Shown in pieces: positions 52,801 through 64,000 of a stretch of DNA of 64,000 nt; positions within the stretch are counted from its first letter, which is position 1, and the number at the start of each line of letters is the position of its first letter. Both the position numbers and the translations under genes were made by a program. The notes under the pieces are model-generated. The model made no database searches, had not been told where the DNA came from, and saw nothing but the letters and a program-made list of their open reading frames with translations. Location: assembly GCA_033675545.1 (NCBI GenBank), contig JAWDGP010005126.1:1-64000 (forward strand), read 5' to 3'. The stretch comes from Elysia crispata (Eukaryota; Mollusca; Gastropoda; Plakobranchidae).

Positions 52801-55800
52801 TTTTAGATCATCAACTAAGCATGACTTTTTCTTCTATTCAACTCAACTCAAAATATGCATTCACAAGCGGTAAATACATGTAGTTTAGTTTAATGAAAAG
52901 AACGATAACTAAAAATAAAGGGCAATAACTCTGTCAATACTTTTGTAACGGGCAAGAAATCTATTTTGAGTAATGTTCACAAAAGGCCTAACTACTTTCC
53001 TTCTTTAAAGTATATAAAATTATTTGTAAATAAGGAGTTACAGGCACTTAAATATTGGCCTACTGAGCCTCATAATATGCTTGATAGTTTTTGAGTTTCC
53101 TTACTTGGCAATGCACCATATGTAAATTAAATTTAAAAATTGATTTATTATCTGATTTTGAATTTGGAAACCTAACAACCATAGTAAAACTCTTATAGAA
53201 GGAGTAAGTAAAACACACTTTAAAAAACATTACGGTTATGAAAGTTTCACTTTCTTCACCTATTTACGTACATGTACTGCATCGTACATCCTAACCCAGC
53301 CGATTACAAATCTTCTTAGAGTGTTACTCTTCATAGTGTCGCGGTCTATGTAGACTTACATGTATGTTATGTTTGGCTGTATGTAGAGTGTGTAGAGTGT
53401 GACTCTAAATAGTGTCCGGCTCTATGTAGAGTGTGACTCTGAATAGTGTCCGGCACTATGTAGAGTGTGACTCTGAATAGTGTCCGGCACTATGTAGAGT
53501 GTGACTCTAAATAGTGTCCGGCTCTATGTAGAGTGTGACTCTATATAAAGCATTCCTTTTTTTAAACCTCCTTTTCTTCAATTTATTCTTCCTCCTTCAA
53601 ATCTTGAATCATTTTGTTTCCTTAATTTTTTTTTATTTAATGTTGTACAGGATGAGTGAGAGCGCTTTCAGTGCTAAAGAAAAGTTTCTTGATGAGTTAG
53701 AGGAGCAATTTCTCAAGAATGTCAAGGATTTTACCTCTGACGTGAGTTCACAAATATTGTTACATCTGCCATGCTTAAGGAATATTGTAAATATTAACTG
53801 TGTTAAATCAGGCACAGCTACATAACATAATCATTACTATAGAGAAGTTTTTACCTGGTATCAATGAATCAAAATGTATTAAAGAAATTAATGCTGTGTC
53901 GTCTTGCATATAAGCTCAGTCTGAAAAGAAAAAAAAATATTTGAATAACAGTGCCTAATGAAATGGAAACACAATTGAGTCATTTATTAAATAAATTTAG
54001 CCTTGATTGTGTCATTGGATGACAAAAAAATCGCTCTCCAGGTCTATTTGTCTAGGATTTTTGTTAATCACTTTGATAAAAAAGACACTTGTAACTTTCT
54101 AAGGCTGTAAATTAATTAGAAGAGATGTTCGATTGTCCTTTGTTCAGTAACCTCTTTGTTGTTGTAGGTGAATCTTTGTTCGAAACAAAAGAAAATGTCA
54201 GCAGATAGAAATATGGAAAAGGGCAATTCCAGGCATTTGAAAAATTGTACACTGCTTTTTGGGACAATTTATAAAAATTGAAGGTTTTGTGATTTTCAGC
54301 AGCTGTGCCTTGTTTGAAAAACCAACAATATGATTTTTGTATTGTATTGTGTATCTGTTCTGCCTCTGTAGGTAAAGAAAACCATGCGAAATGCTTCGAG
54401 AGAGTGTGCCATGGAGATTTTTGAGATGGCAATTGCGTTTTTAACACAAGTTTTCCCGAATCCTACAAGTAAGACGATTTGACCATATACACAGTAAATG
54501 CGCTTAAAAATCTTTTGTGTAACTTGTTTTACAAATTCTTTGTGATATTAATTATCTATTTTGATCGATTTTTGAGGGATGTCCAAGATAGTCTTTCTGA
54601 TTGCAGAATTAAGATTTGTTGGACAAATGGACTCAATAAAACAAGAATTCTCCATCCCAAATCTGAAAAATTAATAATTTGTGAAGTAAAACAGTGGTTG
54701 CTTGGTTATTTTTTTTTTCAACAAGATAAGACATTCATCATATAAAGCAATATTTCTTAACTAAAGTTCTTATATTGATTTGGTTATGGGCAAAGCTTCA
54801 AGGAATCTACCCTAATAAATCAATCACAATGCCTTCATCAACTGGATCCTCATAGATATCCACCAATGTGTTGACCTTCTTGGAAGAGACAAAGACAGCA
54901 GTAATAAAATGTTTCTATCTTTGTTTCCGTAATATAAACACCTTCAAATTTTATTGATTTAAAAAAAAATGTTTTTTTTTAAGTACAAGTCTCTGAAAAA
55001 TAAGATCTTTTAGGCGTGTTCTAAATAGATTTTTTGAATACTTTATCTGAAATGAAGACCATCAAATGCAAGTGTTTGGCTTGCACTAAAAGTTTTAAAC
55101 TTATGCACCACAAAAATGAGGTCAATCTTATGATTTTTCATGTTATCTTCAGATTCAAGTTTGAGTATCTTTGCAAGTAATGGCAAGTAAATACTTTTTC
55201 CCCTCGTATCTAGGATATATTTTTTCAACATTTTCTTACCTAGATCTTAATTCATGGTCTGTCCTTTTTCTGAGGAGTCTTGTCTACCCTACCAGTTTCG
55301 GTCTATTTATGTTTCAGACTTAGGGGCTAGTTTATGTGATAGTGACGACATTCAAAGCCTCTCAAAGCGAATTTCTGATGTTGAGACAAAGGAAACTTTG
55401 ATGGAGAAAAAGTTCAACAAAGGTCTTGAGAAGGTGAAGCTTTCTAATTGTTCATTGGAGTTTAAAAGTAGCAAGAACCAGTTTTGAATCAGCATTTCTT
55501 CAGTAAAATTTTATCTCTACATATCTTTTCATATGATGACTAGGAGAAAGCTTGTTACTTATGATCAAGCTCAACGTCAGATTGACCTAAGTAGAGATTG
55601 AACCTAGGACTTCAATATTTTCAGTCAAATGTTCTGCCACATGAGCTGTAAGTCACTGATTTTTAAATCTTGAAAATGCTCTTTTGGAATAATACATGGC
55701 ATTTTTTTAACAAAAGACCCAAAGAAAACATGATGAATTTTATTATGCCTTTTTTATCAGAAGCCTGATTTTTTAATGGATCCTTTATCAAGTTTTCCTC

Positions 55801-58800
55801 TTACATTCTTGATTAAAAGAATTCCCGTAAGTATCACCTGTTCAATTTCATAATTTATATACAAATTAAGCAGTTTGAAAAAGATTAAACTTTGTCCTCA
55901 GCTCACCAAATCTAAGAAGTTCTATTCTAAGCAGATCTCGGGCCTGAGAAAGCTGCAAACAGTTATTGTAAAAGAGAGAATCAAGGTAAAACTTAGATAG
56001 AACTAAAGGAAAACAAGACAAAGTTAAGGTAGAACTATAAAGAATTAAGGTAAAACTAGACAGGATGAAGTTAAAACTGGACAGAGTTAAGGGAAAACTA
56101 GTCAGATTTAAGGTAAAACCCAAGAATACAAGTGAACTATTTGAGACAGTTGTATAGTGCCTCATTTTATATCAAAACAGCTATCCTAGGAGACCTAACT
56201 GCACCAAAAGCTAGAAAAAAAATACCCAAAGCTGACGAGATTGGGAGAAAAAAAATTGGCTTAATAACATTGTTTTATTGTTTTATATTTTAAGGTTTAA
56301 TTTTTGGCTGTAATAGAATCTTTTCCAATGTTTAAAAAAATTCAGATATCGTTTTAGGAATATGTATGCAATTTACACGACTGCTGTTTTTTTCCCTTTT
56401 TCTTAAATAAAAAAAAAGAAGATCAATATTATAAAAAGAAAATTATCGGTGTATTTAGATAGATTTGATCAGTGTCGTATAATTTAAATTTAATATTTAG
56501 TTTCACATTATTTAATAAGACTGTTTCAACTTGTTGAAAACATCCATATTAGGGTATGCTTTAAAGTTTTAATAACGAAATAAAAATAATGCATTCAGCT
56601 TCTGCCTGAAAAAAACAGCTAACCTAAAAATGTTTCTGTTCATATTTGTTGGCTGCTAAATATACACTGTTCCTGTTTTCTCTTGAGTATGTTCAAAATT
56701 TAAATGATTTAATTCTGAGCAGACTATGATGATAAGAATACAAAATTTTTCTCCAAATTCAAGGACTAACTAGGGTTTTTTTTTAAGTTATTGTGCCATG
56801 CATAAATTTCCAATCTACTTGCGCAAGGGTCATGTTTTTTGTTCTTTTTCATACATTACTTCAGAAATTTTTGCAAAGGTACATTAACTCTTTTTTCACA
56901 CATAATGAAAGAAATGATTAAATGAAAATTAAGTGATAGGTATAAACATGGACCACATAAAGGCAATATTCATAACATACATAGTTCTCATGAGTAACAT
57001 AAACTCCTGACCAATCTTGAAAGAATTGAACTTAGAATTTTGAAGGTGACGGTAGGGTGGCACGTGAAGATATAGCAAGAGGGAATCGGAATGGTCTTGG
57101 TTCCATTATATCATCTTGAAGTGAGCTAGACAGACCATTAGCATCAGAACCAAAAGACTTGCCAGGGGTAATAATGATCATCGCAATGACCGATTTAGAT
57201 AAGCAAGGGGATGCAGACTACTGAGATCTAAGTAAGATGTATAAAAACTTAAGGTTAAGGTACCAAAGTGCTCACATTTGGTTAGAAATAAGCAATTTGA
57301 TACAAGCCATGCTCCTTCTGAGGTAATGGTTATGCTATGGATCTTAAAATCATTTTCATTTCAATCATATATTTAACCATTGCTGAGCTCTACCTGAAAC
57401 CTAAGTCATTTTCATTTCAATCATATATTTAAACATTGCTGAGCTCTACCTGAAACCTAAGTCATTTTCATTTCAATCATATATTTAAACATTGCTGAGC
57501 TCTACCTGAAACCTAAGTCATTTTCATTTCAATCATATATTTAAACATTGCTGAGCTCTACCTGAAACCTAAGCTCTACAGTACGCAATGTCGAATATCC
57601 TCTGATATAGAGAGTATATTTCTAACACATTTTGTGTACAAATCTTAGCTCTGGGCACGTTTAAGCAGAACTAGACAATGCCCTCTCAAAGGAGGTTCTA
57701 GTACGCGTCTTTTTAACAGTTTATTTTATTTTGGATGTATTTTATAAAGTCAATAATGTGAGACTGAGTTGGCTGCTAAGGCTTTATACTTATAGAAACC
57801 CCCTCCCCCATCCGCACAAAAAAGGACTCTACTCTCGAGACTTATTTTTTTTTAATTCTTAGGTTGAATTTGAAGGAATCATCTACTGTACAAAAGCAAT
57901 TGCTGTAGAAACTATTTCATTTTTTCCATATGCTCCAGGCAACTCAGACTGCAGCAGCAACAACAACAACTGCATCTGGTCTGGCCTCAGCCGCTGCAAC
58001 CACAGCACAACAGAGATCTGTACAGAAATTGAGGTTAGGCACAAATTGTGAGACGCAATAATATTTCTCTCTACCATTAATAAATAGCCATGTTTCGCAG
58101 ATTGAATTACGTACCGTAAGCATGAGTCATAACGTAACAAATACGTGGTTTCCTTAGTTACGTGTGCAAATCGATCTGCGTTGTTTACATCGGAAGCCGC
58201 AAGCGAGCGTTAGGCCTGGTCAGTCTGGTCAGCTGTTTAGAACAGTGAAATCTGCTGCTGTTGGTAAAACTGTCTGTATCATGTGATTGTTATGTAATAT
58301 AATTGTGTGAGCATGCAGTGGAAACACTCTCCATAGCGCGCTTGCACCTGGTCCAGGCTAGTACTCAGTACCGGTAGCATTAGAGCATCGCTGGCAGTCA
58401 TCATGTAACCCTTACATAACAGTTACGTTCTCGGTGAGAGGGCTAGCATGTTTGCGAAAAGCAATTTTGCTACGTACCGCTGGGTGGGAGGAGTTTATGC
58501 AAATGATGTCGGTCAGTCTAAAAATATTACGTCGTAGTCTAGCTTAGGTCGCGTAAGCCTTTCCTGCAAAACCTCAGAAATAAGAAAAAATAACGGAAAG
58601 AAAACATTTGATTCACTTTGTTTTGATTAATCTAAATAATGATTTCTTTATGGTAAAAATATGTACATAGATTATCAGTTATCCATATTGGAATGTCCTC
58701 GCTCAAGTCGGTATGCATGCAAAAGTAAACCTTTTTTTATTGTTTCCTTCATTTTCACATTTTGTAGAATTAAGGGATTTGAACAACAATCAAATCAAAC

Positions 58801-61800
58801 TGATTAGACATCATTCCTTCATGGGCAGTATTTGATAAGTATTGTTTACTGAATACTTATGATTACTTTGAGGAAATGCATTTAGCATCATGGTATTATT
58901 TTTTTAGAAAAGCGAAGAAAATTATCTCAGTAGATACGTGTAATTTCAGACGGCTGGAATTTTTTTTTCTGTTGTCTTTTAGAGTCATTGAGGTTTTCTC
59001 AAATGTCATCATTTTAACATTGATTTAGAGAAAAAAATTAATTTTTGTTATCATTTACACTGTATGATTTGCTTTATCCTATATGCCTAACCTCTCAAGT
59101 GAGTACCGGTGTCTTGTGAAGAAAACTTTTAACATTAATAATCAGCACTATTATTCCACAGCCCCAAGACTTTTTTCTCAGCCAAATTTCCTCAAGATAC
59201 GAAAGATCCTAGAATCATAGACGCAAAGCTCCTGCCTGGAGGGCTTGTCTTGCTGGCTGACATTTGGAACTCATGTGTCAAACTTTTCAATCGACATGTA
59301 AGAATACTAACTTGAATGTAAGGATACCTTAGCATAGGGGAGTGTGATGATTGTTTCGATATTAGCATAAAGATCGATAAACTATTGACACAGAAAAATA
59401 GTAAATCTCAAAACCAGATTGTGTTTGAAATATATGAAAAGGGACATGGTATGTTTTTTTTTTCTTTTTGTTCATTTTTCAAAATTATTATTTTACGACA
59501 AATATTAATTTTAAAGTGCTCAAACAAGGGTTTTGGATAGTGTTTCCTCATGAAGATGGTCGTTTTACATCATATATTATCTTTTATGAGAAATTCGAGA
59601 TAAAACTTTAAAAATATGAGGCATTGCAATCAACACTTTAAAATTGTTTATTTAAATGATGAATCAATAAAAGAATATCATATAGATTATTTGAGATAAT
59701 ATGATGTAACTGTAAGATATGAACAGCTGCGTTAAGGACCTGAAATATGGATATGGTAACACCCAATAGCACAATGTAGGCACAATTATCAACTTACTAG
59801 AAAAAAAAGAACAAAAGACATAATTATTATTATCCCTATTCATGTTTTTCAAATCTTTTTTTCTCCTCTAAAATTTAAGATCAGCTTTTTTATGTTTGAT
59901 TTTTCTTGTACAAAGTAACAACCAACTCACTATCTTAAATACTTTGAAGGAGAACATGAGAACATATAATCCTATCCCATTTATTAATCATAATAATCTC
60001 TAAATTGATTCAATCAAACTGAACTTTATAAACACCAAATTCAACTTCACTCCCTCTGCAAATCACAGTGAAACTAAATACTTTCAAGGAAAAAAGGAGA
60101 CAGAAAGATATTTTAAGTAATGCTAGCTTTGACAAACATATGTGAGGAAGAAGTATTGTTAAATGGCAACTGACATGATTTTCGGAAGACATTCACGTTG
60201 AAATGTTCTCAATAACTCATTTCATGAGATCATGTTATGGAAAAAAATAGTTTTGATCACAGCACCAAAATATATGGCAATGATTAGCATTGTAATTAAA
60301 AATGTAGTGTTTGTTCAACTTTAATAGTATAGTTAATTATTATATTGTTTTTTATTCTTGAGGGTTTGTGTTAAATAAACTGACGGAATTTTTAGTGGTA
60401 GTTATTTATAATGTATTTTGCATGGTAAGGTTAGCCTGATTCATTAGGTTTTTTATTATTATTATCATATTTTGTGCATTAATAAAATCTCTATCCATAC
60501 ATTGCTTTTCACATATGATGACATCAGATTTGACCTGTTGACATATCTACTTTCCTTTAAATTGTGAGGCAAATTCATAATTAATGCTCAAGTATGTTTT
60601 TTCTTTAATTCATGATAAGTACATAGTATCATATTATAAAGTAAATCGAGGCTTCTCATGTAAGGTCAAAAATTAGATGCTAATCTTTTTTCACCCCAGC
60701 CAGGCATCGTTTTCATTTGCTTGAAAATACTCATAATTGGAATTTACGACTGAAATTTTCAGTACTCTTTTGTTACCTCCGATGTTCAGATAACTACAAA
60801 TCAATTTTTTCCTATTTGAAATATGGGGACACTTATGGGAAAGCAATGTCCTTTTATTAATAAATTAATTGGGATAACTTCTATTTTGTTTTCATTAAAT
60901 TTGCCAATGCCTTATGCAGTCTATAGCACTAGAGTTTTTATATGTTATTATTGAGTTCTCCCAAGCACTCATTTAAGGATGGTGTTTTGAAAACCTGTAC
61001 GAGAATAGTAATCAAAGCTGATCGCCCCTACCCACCACATTCAGGGTCAGCTGCTCCACAGAGAGGTTTTAGATGCAGAACCTCTACGTTTAACAGTGAT
61101 GGACAGCACACCGACATGTATGTGGGATGTTGCCTTGACGCTGAGCAAAACGTCTCAAATAGCCATCCTTAGAGTCATCTCAAATTCCCTGAGTTTAAAG
61201 GTGAGTGAAAGCAACAAGTAAGGAGCTAAAGTAGAAATTTTTACTTAAATATTTAAAAAAAAACAGCAAAAAGGATCCCATCTTCACAACAAAATTTAGA
61301 ATTTCTTTTGAAAACTTTAAACTTATAATCCTGTGTTTTCTGAAAAAAAAACCACTGAGATAGCTTTTGGTTGGCTGTCTGATCAGACACCATCTTCGGT
61401 AAAGAAAAAAGGCGAGGGGGAGAGAGGTAACAAAAGTGCATGTAGGCCAAGTAGACACCGTTCCTGCACTGAGACTAATTAAAAAATTATTTGATTGAAG
61501 AGAATTTTTACTGAGTTGTTAAGCAGAAAGTCCTCCAAAGTGGCATTAGACAAGTGGGCAGGTTAAGTAATATTAGACCATGGGAAAAATGTACAGATCT
61601 GGTATAAAAGTGGTCATCATCACCATTGAACAGTAAAGAAAGTGCTCAAGATGGTAGTTGAGACTGTGCAGTGCTATAGCTGCATTTTGTAATTAAAGAG
61701 AATGGCTTATTAACTGCATCAATGAAGGAAGGCAAAGAGATTTCATATTTCAATGACTTCAACTTAAAGTATGATCTTATTACACCATGAGCAACTTTCA

Positions 61801-64000
61801 GGAATTATTTCATGAAAGGTCAGCAACAGAAGAATCAGGATGGGGGTAGAAGTTTTGTGAAAAAAAATATTTCAAGCAGTTATTCAATGATATTTTATCA
61901 TTTTTTTATATTCTGGTAAGTACACTAACCTTTATTTCCAAAGGGCTATGTTTAATAATAGGAAAATAATGCATCTTTCAACTTGTAACAAAGGAATGAC
62001 AAATGATGTCTGTGTTAGTATTTAATAAACCCAACTTGCTTGAACTTCTTAATAACACCAACTTTGGCCTGTAAACTATGAAAGCCAAAAAAAAATTGTC
62101 GTTAAGTGAATATGTTTTTTTTTCCTTTCTGCAGACATCCATACAAACAGCAAAACCATGTGTTGCTATAGCAGCAGTTGATGCCAAGACCTTAGCTGTG
62201 GGATATTTTGCTGAATTTGGTATTGACCTCATAGATCTCTCAGGGACGGTCTTGCGCCAGATAAGTAAGGCTTTAGGTTTTTCTAATGTGTTTATTTTTT
62301 ATAGTTTTTAACCTTTTAAAGGCAATTTTAAATTTCCTCAAGAGAGACAAATACGGTTTATCTTATCCTTTTTTATTTAATTTCTATTATTTTTATTCAA
62401 ATTTGTTTTTAGAGCCGTTTTTTTTTTATTTCAAGTCTCTTTAGGATAAATTTTTACCTTCCTCTTCAGTCTTCTCATTCTCTTGCAAATTTACTTTTTT
62501 CCCTAGCACTGATTTGCTTCGAAGTCTAAAAATGTGGTGTAGACTTGTCTTAAAAATATCATCACATATTACCGATTTATGTTGGACTATTTTTTTTCTG
62601 TTCACCAAAATAGACTGACATTGACTGTGTCTGCTTCTGTTTTTCCCAAAGGTTCTAATTTTCACCCAAAATACATGGCGACCACATCAGACAAGTGCCT
62701 AGTGATGGCCTTAGCTAGTAAAGAAATCGGCAAACAAAATTTAGCAGACGGAGACACTTTATATATTATAAAAGGTTTGTTTTCTCAAATTATATTTATC
62801 TATTGCACAAAAGGAACTTCTATATAACTTTGTTTTAAGAAAAAGGAAAATCATTTCTCAGTAGCGACTTTTCTCTTATTTCCTTTTTTTTTTTAGCTTA
62901 TTTGTTGCAAAGCACCTGACACATCTTAAAGACTCTGACAGCTTGTTGTGATTTGATTAATGTCATGCTTACCCCATATCCCCACTGTCCCATGCTCCCC
63001 AAACTTGTCTGTCATATTAAAACTGTCTCTGACTGGGTCATTTGTGCATTACTCATTATCTTCCCTATATCTTTTCTGGAATATTGTGAAAATTTTGTGC
63101 TTTAAATTGAATTATTTTTTGTGTGAGAAGAGAATTAGAAATGCCTGAGTCTGATTCTGTAAAAAAAGGAAAGACTAAGTTTAAAATTTAAAAACAAAAT
63201 TAATTCACAAAAGAATTAATTTAAAAAAGATTTTTTTATATTAAAGATTTAACATGTTCTTTTTTAGAGGATGCCTTTACAAATTTGTATAATTAAAATT
63301 TTTAATACATTTAAGGGTTCATTATACTTGGCTACAATTTTGTTCTAAAAGGATGCTGGTGGTCATGGAGCAAAGTCAAGAAAAATATTTTCAAAACATT
63401 CATAAGTAAATAGTCAAAAAGCACATGCATGATTTTGTTATAAGGCTGATCTTCCTTTGGCATAAGGATATGACACTTTACTTTTCATATTATGCATAAA
63501 ACAAATGTTACTTCACATTAAAAACAGAGATAAAAAAAAGCCAGAGAGCTACAACTATACGAAAAGGTAGATGCGCATACAACACTAATTAAAATAAATA
63601 GTGCCCTTATGACTCTAATTTAAGGCCTGATAAATGTTGCTCAGGTCGTCATAGAAATAAAGTAAAAATAGTCACCTGAGATGAAGACAGAGCCTGGGCC
63701 AGAACACAATAGCTTAAGACTTTCCACATGAGAAGCAGACAGACAGCAACAATCTACAACAACAGACATCTGGCATGGTACAGACATACAAATTACCTGA
63801 GGCACTAGTGAAACAACAATTGCTCAACCTCACCAAGTGACACAAAGCAGAACATCAAACACAAGCACTTCAATAGAGAAATCATTGAGTCAGGCAAACA
63901 GTGAGAGGAAACACAAGCACTTCAATAGAGAAATCATTGAGTCAGGCAAACAGTGAGAGGAAACACAAGCACTTCAATAGAGAAATCATTGAGTCAGGCA
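49096..64000 (+). CDS. Gene B: paralog of gene A, 10 exons visible, 3' end outside window
   Basis: Coding exons: 49096-49106, 53651-53741, 54372-54468, 55318-55433, 55902-55985, 57939-58033, 59162-59297, 61045-61200, 62135-62264, 62652-62774. The frame is open through all of them (346 complete codons). Order, phase and mostly length match gene A, so the two are duplicates in divergent orientation. Layout: helical N-terminus 1-66, short coiled coil 67-133, Ala/Thr-rich linker 134-164, propeller from 165. No RING or B-box is seen. The exon matching gene A exon 11 was not found before 64000, so the C-terminus is beyond the edge. Function unknown. Confidence 0.9.
49771..49848. repeat. Compound (TA)n(GA)n microsatellite
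   Basis: TA to 49814, GA to 49848. Confidence 0.95.
49850..50340 (+). pseudogene. Fossil of a PHD-finger-bearing protein, probably DNA-transposon derived
   Basis: 50215-50316 reads DDNVCVVYAGQQDDLIDWIG then CDRCLKWYHTTGG. The core WIGCDRC--WYH is the second half of a PHD zinc finger, but a first-half cysteine and the cysteine after WYH are replaced, and stops follow. Upstream is a very Lys/Arg-rich stretch (49970-50105). Lys-rich plus C-terminal PHD is common in pogo/Tigger-like transposases of invertebrates, so a decayed DNA transposon is the likely source; a host pseudogene is possible. It lies in intron 1 of gene B. Confidence 0.4.
53395..53545. repeat. 34-bp minisatellite with palindromic core
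   Basis: About four units of TGTAGAGTGTGACTCTGAAT plus AGTGTCCGGC-CTA. The core AGAGTGTGACTCT is a near-perfect inverted repeat. Worn copies at 53316-53390 and 51893-51925. Confidence 0.9.
53651..53741 (+). CDS. Gene B exon 2
   Basis: Acceptor GTTGTACAG, one G, then MSESAFSAKEKFLDELEEQF..., ending KDFTSD at GTGAGT. 91 nt, as in gene A. A 34-bp minisatellite ends about 110 bp upstream. Confidence 0.9.
53742..54371 (+). other. Gene B intron 2
   Basis: AT-rich, no feature beyond its splice sites. Confidence 0.85.
54372..54468 (+). CDS. Gene B exon 3
   Basis: 97 nt, acceptor CTCTGTAG, donor GTAAGA. It encodes VKKTMRNASRECAMEIFEM and AIAFLTQVFPNPT. Length and phase match gene A exon 3. Confidence 0.9.
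54469..55317 (+). other. Gene B intron 3
   Basis: AT-rich, no feature recognised. Confidence 0.85.
55318..55433 (+). CDS. Gene B exon 4 (short coiled coil)
   Basis: 116 nt, acceptor ATGTTTCAG, donor GTGAAG. It encodes LGASLCDSDDIQSLSKRISD, then a charged helix ending KKFNKGLEK. No 33-bp repeats, unlike gene A exon 4, which is 429 nt longer. Confidence 0.9.
55434..55901 (+). other. Gene B intron 4
   Basis: Contains a tRNA-like SINE head on the minus strand. Confidence 0.85.
55590..55655 (-). mobile_element. tRNA-like SINE head
   Basis: Minus strand: ACAGCTCATGTGGCAGAAC (A box), then CTAGGTTCAATCTC (B box) about 35 bp later. Sits in intron 4 of gene B. Not a credible functional tRNA. Confidence 0.5.
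55902..55985 (+). CDS. Gene B exon 5
   Basis: 84 nt, acceptor TTGTCCTCAG, donor GTAAAA. It encodes LTKSKKFYSKQISGLRKLQ then TVIVKERIK. It aligns with gene A exon 5 (81 nt) through GL-KLQ. Confidence 0.9.
55986..57938 (+). other. Gene B intron 5
   Basis: Starts with a short AAGGTAAAACTAGA-like repeat (about 55985-56120) and contains the 56-bp minisatellite. Confidence 0.8.
57352..57573. repeat. 56-bp minisatellite, 4 copies
   Basis: Near-identical units from ATTTTCATTTCAATCATATA to CTACCTGAAACCTAAGTC, starting at 57352, 57408, 57464 and 57520. High identity implies recent spread. Confidence 0.95.
57939..58033 (+). CDS. Gene B exon 6 (Ala/Thr-rich linker)
   Basis: 95 nt, acceptor TATGCTCCAG, donor GTTAGG. 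It encodes ATQTAAATTTTASGLASAAA then TTAQQRSVQKL. A flexible linker, matching gene A exon 6 in position, phase and composition. Confidence 0.88.
58034..59161 (+). other. Gene B intron 6, with GC-richer island
   Basis: 58140-58560 is clearly richer in GC and CpG than its surroundings. No open frame or clear terminal repeats found. Confidence 0.6.
59162..59297 (+). CDS. Gene B exon 7 (first propeller blade)
   Basis: 136 nt, acceptor TTATTCCACAG, donor GTAAGA. It contains DAKLLPGGLVLLAD and CVKLFNRH, aligned to gene A exon 7 of the same length. Confidence 0.92.
59298..61044 (+). other. Gene B intron 7
   Basis: AT-rich, no feature recognised. Confidence 0.8.
61045..61200 (+). CDS. Gene B exon 8 (propeller blade; GT donor)
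   Basis: 156 nt, acceptor CCACATTCAG, donor GTGAGT. It encodes GQLLHREVLDAEPLRLTVMD and continues to SNSLSLK. It aligns with gene A exon 8 along LD--PL--TV-D and W-----TL----IA-L. Confidence 0.9.
61201..62134 (+). other. Gene B intron 8
   Basis: AT-rich, no feature recognised. Confidence 0.85.
62135..62264 (+). CDS. Gene B exon 9 (most conserved blade)
   Basis: 130 nt, acceptor CTTTCTGCAG, donor GTAAGG. It contains AIAAVDAKTLAVGYF and GIDLIDLSGTVLRQI; 24 of 43 residues match gene A exon 9. Confidence 0.93.
62265..62651 (+). other. Gene B intron 9
   Basis: T-rich, no feature recognised. Confidence 0.85.
62652..62774 (+). CDS. Gene B exon 10 (propeller blade)
   Basis: 123 nt, acceptor TTTCCCAAAG, donor GTTTGT. 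It contains YMATTSDKCLVMALASKEIG. Length, phase and the GTTTGT donor match gene A exon 10. This is the last exon of gene B in the window. Confidence 0.88.
62775..64000 (+). other. Gene B intron 10 (runs off the edge)
   Basis: No match to gene A exon 11 here. Contains the 52-bp minisatellite at the right edge. Confidence 0.7.
63857..64000. repeat. 52-bp minisatellite, cut by window edge
   Basis: Identical units AAACACAAGCACTTCAATAG...CAAACAGTGAGAGG starting at 63857, 63909 and 63961; the array continues beyond 64000. Confidence 0.95.

Larger units (their letters stand above)
49107..53650 (+). other. Gene B intron 1 (4.5 kb)
   Basis: Contains TA/GA repeats (49771-49848), the PHD-finger fossil, GC-richer patches (50740-50880, 51000-51040) and the 34-bp minisatellite at its end. 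Confidence 0.65.

Noticed and set aside
57352-57573. CRISPR-like array
   Set aside because: The repeats are directly adjacent without unique spacers, and the genome is eukaryotic.
62775-64000. Last exon of gene B
   Set aside because: No stretch here resembles HPKGVAY...VSDG of gene A exon 11 with an acceptor; it must lie beyond the window.

Overview
The window is invertebrate nuclear DNA. It is AT-rich (by eye), its genes are cut into short exons by long introns with GT/AG borders, and it is full of simple repeats (GA/CT, TA, GAA, TAG), tandem minisatellites and decayed transposable elements. This and the NHL-like protein family below suggest a lophotrochozoan, most likely a gastropod mollusc. 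The organism is an inference; the exon structures are read from the sequence.

Main content: two divergent paralogous genes, found by matching exons between strands. Gene A (minus strand, coding exons between 32377 and 5678) has 11 coding exons and a complete 566-residue reading frame. Gene B (plus strand, from 49096) shows the first 10 of the same 11 exons and runs off the right edge. Both begin with an 11-nt first coding exon, followed by a helical N-terminal region, a coiled coil, an Ala/Thr/Ser/Pro-rich linker and about five exons of NHL/TRIM-type beta-propeller. No RING or B-box was seen. Seven exon lengths are identical in the two genes (11, 91, 97, 136, 156, 130 and 123 nt), and splice phases agree throughout. 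The main difference is exon 4. In A it holds an expanded 11-residue (hendecad) coiled-coil array, and it is longer than in B by exactly 13 x 33 nt. A also uses a GC-AG donor where B has GT-AG.

Between them, on the minus strand, lies a probable small gene C (45399-47373, 72 aa) with one hydrophobic signal or anchor segment. It also starts with an 11-nt, phase-2 first coding segment. Its upstream splice donor is duplicated in an 84-87-bp tandem repeat, and it lies head to head with gene B.

Layout: 1-5677 flank with a 1.6-kb imperfect direct duplication; 5678-32377 gene A, whose introns hold a LINE remnant, tRNA-like SINE heads, microsatellites and a long GAA/TTC tract in intron 1; 32378-45398 intergenic, with a solo LTR (35117-35693), a diverged segmental duplication, and Penelope-like element remnants (coding part 42137-43380; end units at 16.6, 40.6 and 43.3 kb); 45399-48325 gene C among minisatellites; 49096-64000 gene B, with a PHD-finger fossil in intron 1 and several minisatellites. 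No rRNA, intact tRNA, CRISPR array or bacterial-type operon was seen.
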